Source: Galbibacter sp048266365
GTDB lineage: Bacteria > Bacteroidota > Bacteroidia > Flavobacteriales > Flavobacteriaceae
DNA length: 64,000 nucleotides
Assembly: GCF_048266365.1 (NCBI RefSeq)
Contig: NZ_JBLWZP010000002.1
Location: forward strand, 124,001 to 188,000
Direction: 5' to 3'
The position numbers and the translations under genes are program-made. This document shows, piece by piece, positions 52,785 to 60,607 of the stretch (its first letter is position 1; every line of letters starts with the position of its first letter). The notes below the pieces were generated by a model. It saw only the letters and a list, made by a program, of their open reading frames with translations. It made no database searches and was not told the origin of the DNA.

Positions 52785-53450
52785 ATGACCAAGAAAGAAA
52801 AGATTAACTATATCATTAATACTCTTGAGGAGTATTACCCTACGGTCCCAATACCACTCGATCATACTGACCCATACACCTTACTGATTGCCGTCTTGCT
52901 TTCTGCACAAAGCACCGACAAACGTGTCAATCAAATTACGCCTTTACTTTTTGATAGAGCTATGAATCCCTATCAAATGATCAAACTATCTGTTGAAGAG
53001 ATACGAGATATTATAAGACCAGTTGGACTTTCGCCCATGAAATCCAAAGGGATTTATGAACTTTCTCATATTTTAATTGACAACTATAATGGAGAGGTAC
53101 CTGCAGACTTTGCAGCCTTGGAATCCTTACCAGCGGTAGGTCATAAAACAGCAAGTGTTGTAATGTCACAGGCCTTTGGTATTCCAGCATTTCCGGTAGA
53201 CACCCACATCCACAGATTGATGTACCGATGGGGACTATCCAATGGCAAAAGCGTAACACAAACCGAGAAGGACGCAAAACGACTTTTCCCAGAAGAATTA
53301 TGGAATAAACTCCATTTGCAAATTATCTACTATGCTCGAGAATATTCCCCAGCTAGAGGATGGGATCTTGAGAAGGATATCATCACCAAAACGGTTGGTA
53401 GAAAAACGGTAATCAGAGAGTATTTATCAAAAAAAACCCGCAAAATCTAG
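52785..53450 (+). CDS. nth: Endonuclease III-type DNA glycosylase/AP lyase without iron-sulfur cluster
   Basis: Removes oxidised pyrimidines and cuts at abasic sites. The 221-residue protein has the helix-hairpin-helix L-P-A-V-G-H-K-T-A-S with the catalytic Lys121 and the Asp139 in F-P-V-D-T-H-I-H-R. In E. coli Nth the C-terminus holds four cysteines for a 4Fe-4S cluster; here that region reads Y-A-R-E-Y-S-P-A-R-G-W-D-L-E-K-D-I-I and the whole protein contains no cysteine at all. Catalytic residues are intact, so it is probably active. A cluster-less Nth may be a flavobacterial feature. Confidence 0.93.
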   Translation: MTKKEKINYIINTLEEYYPTVPIPLDHTDPYTLLIAVLLSAQSTDKRVNQITPLLFDRAMNPYQMIKLSVEEIRDIIRPVGLSPMKSKGIYELSHILIDNYNGEVPADFAALESLPAVGHKTASVVMSQAFGIPAFPVDTHIHRLMYRWGLSNGKSVTQTEKDAKRLFPEELWNKLHLQIIYYAREYSPARGWDLEKDIITKTVGRKTVIREYLSKKTRKI

Positions 53451-53466
53451 GTCTTGCGAGTCTTTT
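53429..53466. terminator. Overlapping bidirectional terminator between nth and the 47-aa gene
   Basis: CGCAA (53439-53443) pairs with TTGCG (53554 region: 53454-53458), extended by two outer pairs across one mismatch, with A-run and T-run on either side. It begins inside the last codons of nth. Confidence 0.65.
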
Positions 53467-53475
53467 TAGAAAAGT

Positions 53476-53619
53476 TTAGTTTAGAAGCGTCTCAAACTCC
53501 AACTTTTTGTATTTAATAACACTTAAAGCCTTAGAATAACTAAGTAAGAATTCAATTGTAGATTTCTTGGGTTTTAACGATTCTGTACGTAATTTTTCAT
53601 CAGTGTAAATTTTTTCCAT
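53476..53619 (-). CDS. 47-residue conserved small protein downstream of the ECF sigma gene
   Basis: A short frame with ATG at 53619 and TAA at 53476 encodes M-E-K-I-Y-T-D-E-K-L-R-T-E..., ending K-K-L-E-F-E-T-L-L-N. The core K-P-K-K-S-T-I-E-F-L-L-S-Y-S-K-A-L looks like a real amphipathic helix, and I recall similar 45-50-residue proteins encoded beside sigma genes in Flavobacteriia. It lies 56 bases downstream of the sigma gene on the same strand and ends at a terminator, so they likely share a transcript. It may act as a sigma modulator, but there is no direct evidence for that. Confidence 0.78.
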   Translation of the reverse strand: MEKIYTDEKLRTESLKPKKSTIEFLLSYSKALSVIKYKKLEFETLLN

Positions 53620-53675
53620 ATCATAATTGTTTGCTTGATTTAAATAAATAACGCAAACAATCGAGGAATATTGTA

Positions 53676-54257
53676 TTAATTCGTTAAAACGATCTGATTC
53701 TTCTCCACCATCTTCCTCAAGTTAATGATAGCATAACGCATTCTACCAAGTGCCGTATTGATACTTACATCGGTTTGCTGCGCGATTTCTTTGAAACTCA
53801 TGTCTTTGTACATTCTCATGATTAACACCTCTCTCTGATCATCCGGAAGCTCGTCGATGAGGTTCTTTACATCAGTTTCGACCTGATCTTTGATGATTTG
53901 TTTTTCGATATTTAAGGATTGATCTCCTAGGACAGAAAATATATTGAAATCATCGCTACCTTCGAACTTAGGCATTCTAGAATTTTTGCGGAAGTGATCG
54001 ATAACAAGGTTGTGTGCAATACGCATCACCCATGGCAAGAACTTTCCTTCCTCATTGTAATTTCCTCTTTTTAAAGTATTTATCACTTTGATAAATGTAT
54101 CCTGAAAAATGTCTTCGGTGATATCTTTATCATATACCTTTGAAAAGATAAAACTGTAAATACGATGTGAATGTTTGTTGATTAGTATTTCTAATGATTT
54201 TTCATCACCATTTATATAATCGGCTACTAGTACCGAATCTTGAAGAGTCTGTTCCAT
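53676..54257 (-). CDS. ECF-type RNA polymerase sigma factor
   Basis: A 193-residue sigma-70 family factor of group 4. Region 2: A-D-Y-I-N-G-D-E-K-S-L-E-x-L-I-N-K-H, D-I-F-Q-D-T-F-I-K-V-I and the W-V-M-R-I-A-H-N-L-V-I-D-H-F-R-K -10-reading helix. Region 4: L-P-D-D-Q-R-E-V-L-I-M-R-M-Y-K-D-M-S-F-K-E-I-A-Q-Q-T-D-V-S-I-N-T-A-L-G-R-M-R-Y-A. No anti-sigma factor (FecR or RseA-like) lies next to it; the neighbour is a 47-residue gene. Its 5' UTR can fold so that the start codon is paired, and its promoter contains a palindrome, so control may be at transcription and translation. Confidence 0.94.
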   Translation of the reverse strand: MEQTLQDSVLVADYINGDEKSLEILINKHSHRIYSFIFSKVYDKDITEDIFQDTFIKVINTLKRGNYNEEGKFLPWVMRIAHNLVIDHFRKNSRMPKFEGSDDFNIFSVLGDQSLNIEKQIIKDQVETDVKNLIDELPDDQREVLIMRMYKDMSFKEIAQQTDVSINTALGRMRYAIINLRKMVEKNQIVLTN

Positions 54258-54345
54258 ACAATTACTTTTACAATCAAATAACTGTCATTCCTTTATTGAG
54301 AAACGACTGTTGGTTAATTAGATTAAATATTAAAGTAATTGTATG
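54255..54345 (-). promoter_or_regulatory. Perfect 14-bp inverted repeat in the sigma-gene 5' UTR, pairing the start codon
   Basis: In the minus-strand transcript CAUACAAUUACUUU (54345-54332) is exactly complementary to AAAGUAAUUGUAUG (54268-54255), whose last three bases are the sigma start codon. The 63-base loop contains AAAGGA followed by a four-codon frame, M-T-V-I (54288-54274). Folding would hide the start codon; ribosome passage, temperature or a ligand could open it. Confidence 0.65.
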
Positions 54346-54375
54346 CTATACGCTTTTCTGTTTAATTATTCTTGT

Positions 54376-54407
54376 CAAATATACTATAATTCTTGAAGAA
54401 TATACAA
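54376..54407 (-). promoter_or_regulatory. ECF sigma gene promoter with a palindrome in the spacer
   Basis: TTG (54407-54405), 21 bases, then TATATTTG (54383-54376) match the Bacteroidota promoter. Transcription would start near 54369, giving a 5' UTR of about 110 bases. The spacer contains the palindrome ATTCTTGAAGAAT (54389-54401), a plausible repressor site. Confidence 0.65.
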
Positions 54408-54474
54408 GGTTTGAATTTAAAAATTAACTTATATTTAATAATTAACCCACGCATCCCAGCTCGAATTAGATTGT

Positions 54475-54482
54475 TATCTTTG
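54475..54482 (+). promoter_or_regulatory. Candidate -7 element for uvrA
   Basis: TATCTTTG fits TAnnTTTG and ends 16 bases before the uvrA ATG. The -33 region is not clear. Confidence 0.4.
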
Positions 54483-54498
54483 TCATTTATGTTTTGTC

Positions 54499-57276
54499 AT
54501 GATAGATATTTCAAATGTTAATCCTAAGGATAACATCATTATAAAAGGAGCAAAACTCCACAATTTAAAAGATATTAATGTCGTAATTCCCAGAAATAAG
54601 TTAGTTGTAATTACTGGTTTATCTGGAAGCGGAAAGTCCTCTCTGGCCTTTGACACTCTGTATGCAGAAGGTCAAAGACGTTATGTAGAAAGTCTTTCTT
54701 CTTATGCGCGACAATTCTTAGGAAGACTTGATAAACCAAAGGTGGATTATATCAAAGGAATAGCCCCAGCTATTGCCATTGAACAAAAGGTAAATTCTAC
54801 CAACCCAAGATCCACAGTAGGAACAAGTACCGAGATCTATGATTACTTGAAGTTGTTATATGCTCGAATTGGGAAAACTTACTCTCCTATCTCTGGTAAA
54901 GAAGTTAAAAAGCATCAAGTATCTGATGTACTAGATCATGTAAAAACCTTTGAACAAGGCAGAAAACTACTACTGCTCGCCCCTGTTCACATACCAAAAG
55001 AAAGAAGCGTATTAAAAACTTTAGAAATATTATCCTTACAAGGTTATGCACGTATAAAATATCAGGGCAAAGTACATCGCATTAGCGATATCGATAAAGA
55101 AATTGATCACAATATTTCACTAGTTGTGGATCGTATCGTCGTCAAAGACGATGAAGATTTCTACAACCGACTAGCGGACGCGGTGGATACTGCTTTTTTT
55201 GAAGGCAAAGGTGTTTGTGCTATAGAAGATCTCAGTACTGATACGCAAATGGAATTCAATACCAAATTTGAAATGGATGGGATGCAGTTTTTAGAGCCCA
55301 ACACCCATCTATTTAGTTTCAATAATCCATACGGAGCTTGTCCCAGTTGTGAAGGCTACGGTGATATGATAGGTTTGGATGAAGAATTGATCGTACCCAA
55401 CACCACACTATCAGTTTTCGAAAACGCCATTTTTCCCTGGAGGGGTGATAGCATGAGTTGGTTTAGGGACCAATTAGTCAACAATGCATATAAATTTGAT
55501 TTCCCGATTCACAAGCCATGGTTTGAACTTAGTGAAGAACAAAAATCACTTGTTTGGGAAGGAAATAAATATTTCACCGGACTAACCGAATTTTTCAAAG
55601 AATTAGAAGATAAAAGTTATAAGATTCAAAACCGCGTCATGTTATCCAGGTACAGAGGAAAGACTAGATGTACACAATGTAAAGGCCTTAGACTTAGGAA
55701 GGAATCTAATTATGTACGAGTCGGCGACAAAACGATTTCAGACCTAGTTGGGATTCCAATCACCAGACTTCAGGAACATTTTGACAACCTTAAGCTGGAT
55801 ACGCATCAGGAGAAAATTGCCAGTCGATTACTCAAAGAGATTCATACCAGATTGCAATTCCTACAAAGTGTAGGCTTAAACTATTTGAGCCTAAATCGTA
55901 AATCCAACAGTTTATCAGGTGGAGAATCCCAACGAATTAACCTAGCTACTTCCCTGGGTAGTAGTTTGGTGGGATCGATGTACATTCTAGATGAACCTAG
56001 TATTGGTTTACACCCCAAGGATACCGAAAACCTAATTGGTGTTTTAAAATCCTTAAGGGATCTGGGCAATACAGTTATTGTAGTGGAACATGATGAGGAT
56101 ATTATGAAAGCCGCAGACCAGATTATAGACATAGGTCCTGAAGCCGGCACTCATGGAGGGGAAGTTGTAGGTAGCGGTTCCTATGAAGAGATCTTGAATT
56201 TAAATACCTTGACAGCAAACTACCTGAGTGGTAAGATCCAGATAGAAATTCCTAAAAAGCGAAGAAAACATAAACACTCCATTATAATTAAAGGAGCACG
56301 TGAGCACAATTTAAAAAATATTGATGTGGAATTTCCACTCAATTCTCTTACAGTAGTAACAGGACTCTCTGGGAGTGGTAAAACTACCTTGGTGAAAAAG
56401 ATCGTTTATCCTGCCATTTTAAAAGCCACAGGGGGTTATGGTGAAAAATCAGGTCAGTTTACAAGTATTAGCGGTGACTTTGGAAATCTTGGAGCTGTTG
56501 ATTTTGTAGATCAAAATCCAATAGGACGTTCCTCCCGCTCAAACCCGGTCACCTACATTAAAGCCTATGACGACATCAGAAACTTATTTGCAAAACAAAA
56601 ACTTTCTAAGATAAGAGGTTATCAGCCCAAACACTTCTCCTTTAATGTGGATGCAGGTAGATGCGAAACTTGTAAAGGTGAAGGAGAGGTTACTATAGAA
56701 ATGCAATTTATGGCTGATGTCCATTTGGAATGCGAAACCTGTGGCGGAAAGCGATTTAAAAAAGAGGTTTTAGAGGTCAAATACGAGGATAAGAATATTG
56801 ATGATGTACTCAACATGACCATCGATCAAGCAATTGAGTTCTTCGCCCAATACAAACAGAATAAGATAACCGCAAAATTACAATCGCTTCAGGATGTTGG
56901 ACTGGGTTATGTGGCATTGGGACAGTCATCCTCTACTCTTTCTGGTGGTGAAGCACAGCGAATCAAACTTGCTTCCTTCTTAATAAAAGGAAATACCTCC
57001 ACCAAAACACTGTTTATATTTGATGAGCCTACAACAGGACTACATTTTCACGATATTAAAAAATTACTCAAATCATTTGATGCGTTATTGGACAATGGGC
57101 ATTCAATTATAGTAATCGAACATAATTTAGATCTGATAAAATGCGCTGATTACATCATTGATTTGGGACCTGAAGGTGGCGAAAATGGAGGCAGTCTTAT
57201 GGGAAGTGGTACTCCAGAACAACTCGCACATGTAGCAAAAAGTTATACTGGGCAGTATTTAAAGGACAAATTGTAA
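54499..57276 (+). CDS. uvrA: Excinuclease ABC subunit A
   Basis: Damage-recognition ATPase of nucleotide excision repair. The 925-residue protein has two ABC modules: Walker A G-L-S-G-S-G-K-S-S at 40-48 and G-L-S-G-S-G-K-T-T near 620, each with L-S-G-G-E-x-Q-R-I signatures and D-E-P Walker B motifs. Both zinc modules are complete: C-P-S-C ... C-T-Q-C in the first half and C-E-T-C ... C-E-T-C in the second. R-R-Y-V-E-S-L-S-S-Y-A-R-Q-F-L follows the first Walker A as usual. Single gene, divergent from the sigma gene. Confidence 0.97.
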   Translation: MIDISNVNPKDNIIIKGAKLHNLKDINVVIPRNKLVVITGLSGSGKSSLAFDTLYAEGQRRYVESLSSYARQFLGRLDKPKVDYIKGIAPAIAIEQKVNSTNPRSTVGTSTEIYDYLKLLYARIGKTYSPISGKEVKKHQVSDVLDHVKTFEQGRKLLLLAPVHIPKERSVLKTLEILSLQGYARIKYQGKVHRISDIDKEIDHNISLVVDRIVVKDDEDFYNRLADAVDTAFFEGKGVCAIEDLSTDTQMEFNTKFEMDGMQFLEPNTHLFSFNNPYGACPSCEGYGDMIGLDEELIVPNTTLSVFENAIFPWRGDSMSWFRDQLVNNAYKFDFPIHKPWFELSEEQKSLVWEGNKYFTGLTEFFKELEDKSYKIQNRVMLSRYRGKTRCTQCKGLRLRKESNYVRVGDKTISDLVGIPITRLQEHFDNLKLDTHQEKIASRLLKEIHTRLQFLQSVGLNYLSLNRKSNSLSGGESQRINLATSLGSSLVGSMYILDEPSIGLHPKDTENLIGVLKSLRDLGNTVIVVEHDEDIMKAADQIIDIGPEAGTHGGEVVGSGSYEEILNLNTLTANYLSGKIQIEIPKKRRKHKHSIIIKGAREHNLKNIDVEFPLNSLTVVTGLSGSGKTTLVKKIVYPAILKATGGYGEKSGQFTSISGDFGNLGAVDFVDQNPIGRSSRSNPVTYIKAYDDIRNLFAKQKLSKIRGYQPKHFSFNVDAGRCETCKGEGEVTIEMQFMADVHLECETCGGKRFKKEVLEVKYEDKNIDDVLNMTIDQAIEFFAQYKQNKITAKLQSLQDVGLGYVALGQSSSTLSGGEAQRIKLASFLIKGNTSTKTLFIFDEPTTGLHFHDIKKLLKSFDALLDNGHSIIVIEHNLDLIKCADYIIDLGPEGGENGGSLMGSGTPEQLAHVAKSYTGQYLKDKL

Positions 57277-57811
57277 ACCCTATTATTTAAAACATTGAAA
57301 TAAACATATCTAATTGTTTCTCATGAGAATTCCTCTACTTTAAAGTACTTACAGTTGTTACTTTCTTTGTGAGATAAATTCAACTTGAAATTCCTCAGTA
57401 GGAATCTTTTCTACCAATAAATTAAACCACTTACAAAGCCCTTGGCTTCAAAGCCCTGGGTCATCTATACTTTAACTTATTTTAAGAGATCCCAGCCTTA
57501 ACGAAGATTTACTTTGGCATGCTCTTTGTTTTATTATGATAAAATTACATAGTTGATTTTTTTTGGTTGGTTAGTTAAGAAAACCCTGAGATTGCATTTT
57601 GCTTCTCGGGGTTTTTTAATGCTTTTCTCCGTTTACAAATCACTATATATAAAATTTTTATATTTTTTCAAACATATAAACTACTGCATTACAGCATATT
57701 ATTATAAATTGGCGATATTAAATAAATTTGTGGCACGCAGTTTGATTTTTACCTATCGTGACCAATCAAAAAATTGAGAACCAAAGTAATGTTGAATCAA
57801 AACCTATAGTC
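57277..57811. other. Long intergenic region containing a distant terminator and a promoter candidate
   Basis: About 535 bases after uvrA. No coding frame was supported. It contains a terminator at 57581-57617, some 300 bases after the uvrA stop, and TAAATTTG (57723-57730), a -7 candidate for the exported repeat protein, giving a 5' UTR of about 75 bases. The stretch before the terminator could be a long uvrA 3' UTR or a small RNA gene. Confidence 0.5.
57581..57617 (+). terminator. Rho-independent terminator about 300 bases after uvrA
   Basis: AAACCCTGAGA (57581-57591) pairs with TCTCGGGGTTT (57604-57614) over 11 bp with one G-T, followed by T to 57617. It is oriented for plus-strand transcripts. 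Confidence 0.75.
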
Positions 57812-59077
57812 ATGAAAAACTTATTTATTTTACTGATAGCTTTTGTATTTGGTGGTCAAAACAGTTTTGCCTCCACAGAAAGCAATATAAGAGGATACGG
57901 AAATTCTTTTATTTTTATGGAAAACGGGATTAACTTTTCAGTATATCCTGATGGTGAGTTCGATTTTTATATCGACAACCCAAGAATTGCAGCCGGTATC
58001 CATAGTGGTAACATGAGTATTACCTTTAACTCAGGGTATGCTTATGATCCTTATGTACAATATGATGCATATGGGGCGGTAATTCAGATTGAAAACACAC
58101 CTATCTATTACGATTATTATGGACGTGTATCGCGTATTGGAAACATCGATATTCTTTACAATGGTAATTACATTCGTAGTATAGGTGGAATGCATATCTA
58201 TTTCAACACACATGGTATTTTTAGTCATTATACTGGATTCATCAACCCTTACAACAGGGTATATGTATACAGACCGTTTCATAGATATTTTAGAAGACCC
58301 GGCCCATCATTTTGTATGGTAAATTATAGACCTTATAGACAGTATTACATTCCAGAACGATATACATACTATAGACCATATAGAAACAACAGTAGAAGAA
58401 CTTATGCTAGCGTAGGACACAACTATCATCATAAATCTAACAACCCTAGAAGAAGTGTCTATCAAAATGATAGAAGGGTAAGTAGAAGAAATGATGTGGC
58501 TGTTACCAAATCAATTAGATCCAGAAGTCAAAATAGTGTAGCAAGCAGGAACAACAGTCGCGTAGTTAGAAGTTCAAATCAACGTACTGTAAGGCAGCCT
58601 AATACTAGTGCTACCAGAAATAATACTTCAGTTAGAAGTTCAAACCAACGTTCTGTAAGTCAGCCTAATACTAGTGCTACAAGAAATAATACTTCAGTTA
58701 GAAGTTCAAATCAACGTTCTGTGAGACAGCCTAATACTAGCGCAACAAGAAATAACACTGCGGTAAGAAGTGTACGAAACTCAAGTTCACAGCCATCAAA
58801 GGCAGTAAATAGCTCTGCACGTAGATCGAATACACCGAATAGAGCTGCGGTACAAACTAAAAGCACTCCGGTACATAGAACGAATACAAAAGCTAGAGCC
58901 ACTAGCGCTCCTAGAAAAGTAAACGCAAGTCCTAGCTCAAGAAGTGCGCGTCCTAAGAATTATAGTACAAGCAGTAGGGCTAGTTCTAATAAAACATATA
59001 GAAGTGCAAGAAGCTCCACTTCAAATAGACCTACACACGCTGCCAGCACTAGTAGTAGCTCTAGAGGAAGAAGATAA
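57812..59077 (+). CDS. Exported Tyr-rich protein with a long basic Ser/Arg/Asn repeat tail
   Basis: I start at ATG 57812 (421 residues), giving a clear signal peptide M-K-N-L-F-I-L-L-I-A-F-V-F; the longer frame needs GTG. Residues about 25-170 form a Tyr/Gly/Asn/Ile-rich beta-looking region (F-M-E-N-G-I-N-F-S-V-Y-P-D-G-E-F-D-F-Y-I) that recalls uncharacterised flavobacterial exported proteins. From about 180 on the protein is highly basic and low in complexity, rich in Ser, Arg, Asn and Thr, with three tandem 22-residue units. No sorting domain was recognised. It may bind polyanions such as nucleic acid or acidic glycan, which is inference from charge. Confidence 0.75.
   Translation: MKNLFILLIAFVFGGQNSFASTESNIRGYGNSFIFMENGINFSVYPDGEFDFYIDNPRIAAGIHSGNMSITFNSGYAYDPYVQYDAYGAVIQIENTPIYYDYYGRVSRIGNIDILYNGNYIRSIGGMHIYFNTHGIFSHYTGFINPYNRVYVYRPFHRYFRRPGPSFCMVNYRPYRQYYIPERYTYYRPYRNNSRRTYASVGHNYHHKSNNPRRSVYQNDRRVSRRNDVAVTKSIRSRSQNSVASRNNSRVVRSSNQRTVRQPNTSATRNNTSVRSSNQRSVSQPNTSATRNNTSVRSSNQRSVRQPNTSATRNNTAVRSVRNSSSQPSKAVNSSARRSNTPNRAAVQTKSTPVHRTNTKARATSAPRKVNASPSSRSARPKNYSTSSRASSNKTYRSARSSTSNRPTHAASTSSSSRGRR
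58565..58762 (+). repeat. Three tandem 66-bp coding repeats
   Basis: Units begin at 58565, 58631 and 58697 and encode V-R-S-S-N-Q-R-x-V-x-Q-P-N-T-S-A-T-R-N-N-T-x with few changes at DNA level, pointing to recent duplication or slippage. Confidence 0.9.
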
Positions 59078-59113
59078 AAAACTTAAATTAAATCGTTCGT
59101 TAAATGGGAAAAG

Positions 59114-59149
59114 TCCGTGGGTAGTAATACCTGCGGATTTTTATTTTTT
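59114..59149. terminator. Terminator between the repeat protein and the flippase gene
   Basis: A 10-bp stem (59114-59123 with 59128-59137, two G-T pairs) with GTAA loop is followed by a T-rich run that reaches the flippase stop codon. Confidence 0.75.
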
Positions 59150-60607
59150 AAGAAAGCTTTTTAATAACCCATTAAATAAAGAAGTGATATCCTCGGATAG
59201 TTTTAAAAAATAAACTGACAACGCAAAGAGCATACTTATCATCGTAGATTTTAGAAGGATATTAACGATGGGATGAAAATCAAAATCCCACCAACAGAAC
59301 ATTAAAAATATGGCTGTCATAGCCACTGCGGATCTTAGTGTGGAATTGGTAAAGGGGTGTAAACCTAACTTGCGATATACAAAAATCAGCTTTGTAGTAT
59401 TGTAAATTACAAAAGCTAGTAAGGTTGCAAAAGCAGCTCCGTTTAATCCCCACTTGGGTATAAATACAATATTTAAACCCACAGTTAAACATGCTAAAAA
59501 TACTCCAAAGAAAAGCACCATTCGGTAGTAATCTGAATTAAATATAATCGCATTATTGTTTCCCATAAGGTTATCAAATACCTTGGCTAGACCAATCAAG
59601 AAAACCACCAGCACTCCTCCTTCATAGTTCTTTGGAAGCAACGTATACATCGCGTTCACATTTAAGGTAATTAACAGGAAAATCACGCCACCCACTAAAA
59701 ATAAATTTATCGAGCTTTTTTTATACAATACTCCTAATTCAGTCATATTTTTTGTGTTGAGGAGTTTACTGGTGATCGGATAGGTAATTTGATGCATCGC
59801 TCTTGCAGGAACTGCAATCACCATAGCCATAAATACTGCGACATTGTAATAGGCTATATTATCAATGCTCTTGAATTGGCCTAACATCACTTTATCGACA
59901 TCAAGTAGCACAGCGGCCACAGAACCTGTAAGTATAATGAGAAATGAATATTTTAAGACTTGTACATAATTATCAGGAAAACGCCATTTAATCCTTGGTT
60001 TCTTAATCCATACCGCGGCCATACCCATAAGAAACAATCGCGAACCATAAACCGCCATTAATAAATAAATAAAGGTATCTACCGCAATCCAATCCAAACT
60101 AACACCTCCAAGTAAAGCCATTACCATTACACGGTGATAGACCTCCTTGAGGAGATTCCCATAAACGGATTTCAGATGTACCTTCGCCCAGGCATATAAC
60201 AGCTCGAAATAGGCCATAAAGAAGGCCAGCACAAAGATGGTCCATACATAGGGCTCCAAGACTTCATTCTTTGAGGTCATTAAATCTACAATCCATCGAT
60301 AGCTTATAATTCCAATTATAGCGGCTGGAATACATATTAGCAGTGGTAATAATAAAACAAATCCCGTAAAGGCATTCTGTTGTTCCTTATCGGTATAGGA
60401 ACTAAAAAATTTGATTAAAGTATTTTGGGTGCCAAAGGCCAATATCGGCATAAGTATGGTACTGGCCGAAAGTAAATACCCAACAATTCCATAATGGATA
60501 GGGCTTAAAAAATTAGTATATAGAAATAGAGTGTTTATGGCTCCTATAGCAAAACCAACATAAGTTATTATCGTATTTTTTATGGTTTGATTTACTACAA
60601 TTCCCAT
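59141..60607 (-). CDS. Oligosaccharide flippase-family (Wzx/MATE-like) membrane protein
   Basis: A 488-residue protein with 12-14 membrane helices and few charges inside them. It starts V-N-Q-T-I-K-N-T-I-I-T-Y-V-G-F-A-I-G-A-I-N-T-L-F-L-Y, the usual first helix of polysaccharide exporters, and has the W-G-L-N-G-A-A-F-A-T-L motif late in the protein. It should flip lipid-linked glycan across the inner membrane. Its ATG overlaps the stop of the glycosyltransferase gene (TGATG), so the two are coupled. Confidence 0.9.
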   Translation of the reverse strand: MGIVVNQTIKNTIITYVGFAIGAINTLFLYTNFLSPIHYGIVGYLLSASTILMPILAFGTQNTLIKFFSSYTDKEQQNAFTGFVLLLPLLICIPAAIIGIISYRWIVDLMTSKNEVLEPYVWTIFVLAFFMAYFELLYAWAKVHLKSVYGNLLKEVYHRVMVMALLGGVSLDWIAVDTFIYLLMAVYGSRLFLMGMAAVWIKKPRIKWRFPDNYVQVLKYSFLIILTGSVAAVLLDVDKVMLGQFKSIDNIAYYNVAVFMAMVIAVPARAMHQITYPITSKLLNTKNMTELGVLYKKSSINLFLVGGVIFLLITLNVNAMYTLLPKNYEGGVLVVFLIGLAKVFDNLMGNNNAIIFNSDYYRMVLFFGVFLACLTVGLNIVFIPKWGLNGAAFATLLAFVIYNTTKLIFVYRKLGLHPFTNSTLRSAVAMTAIFLMFCWWDFDFHPIVNILLKSTMISMLFALSVYFLKLSEDITSLFNGLLKSFLKK

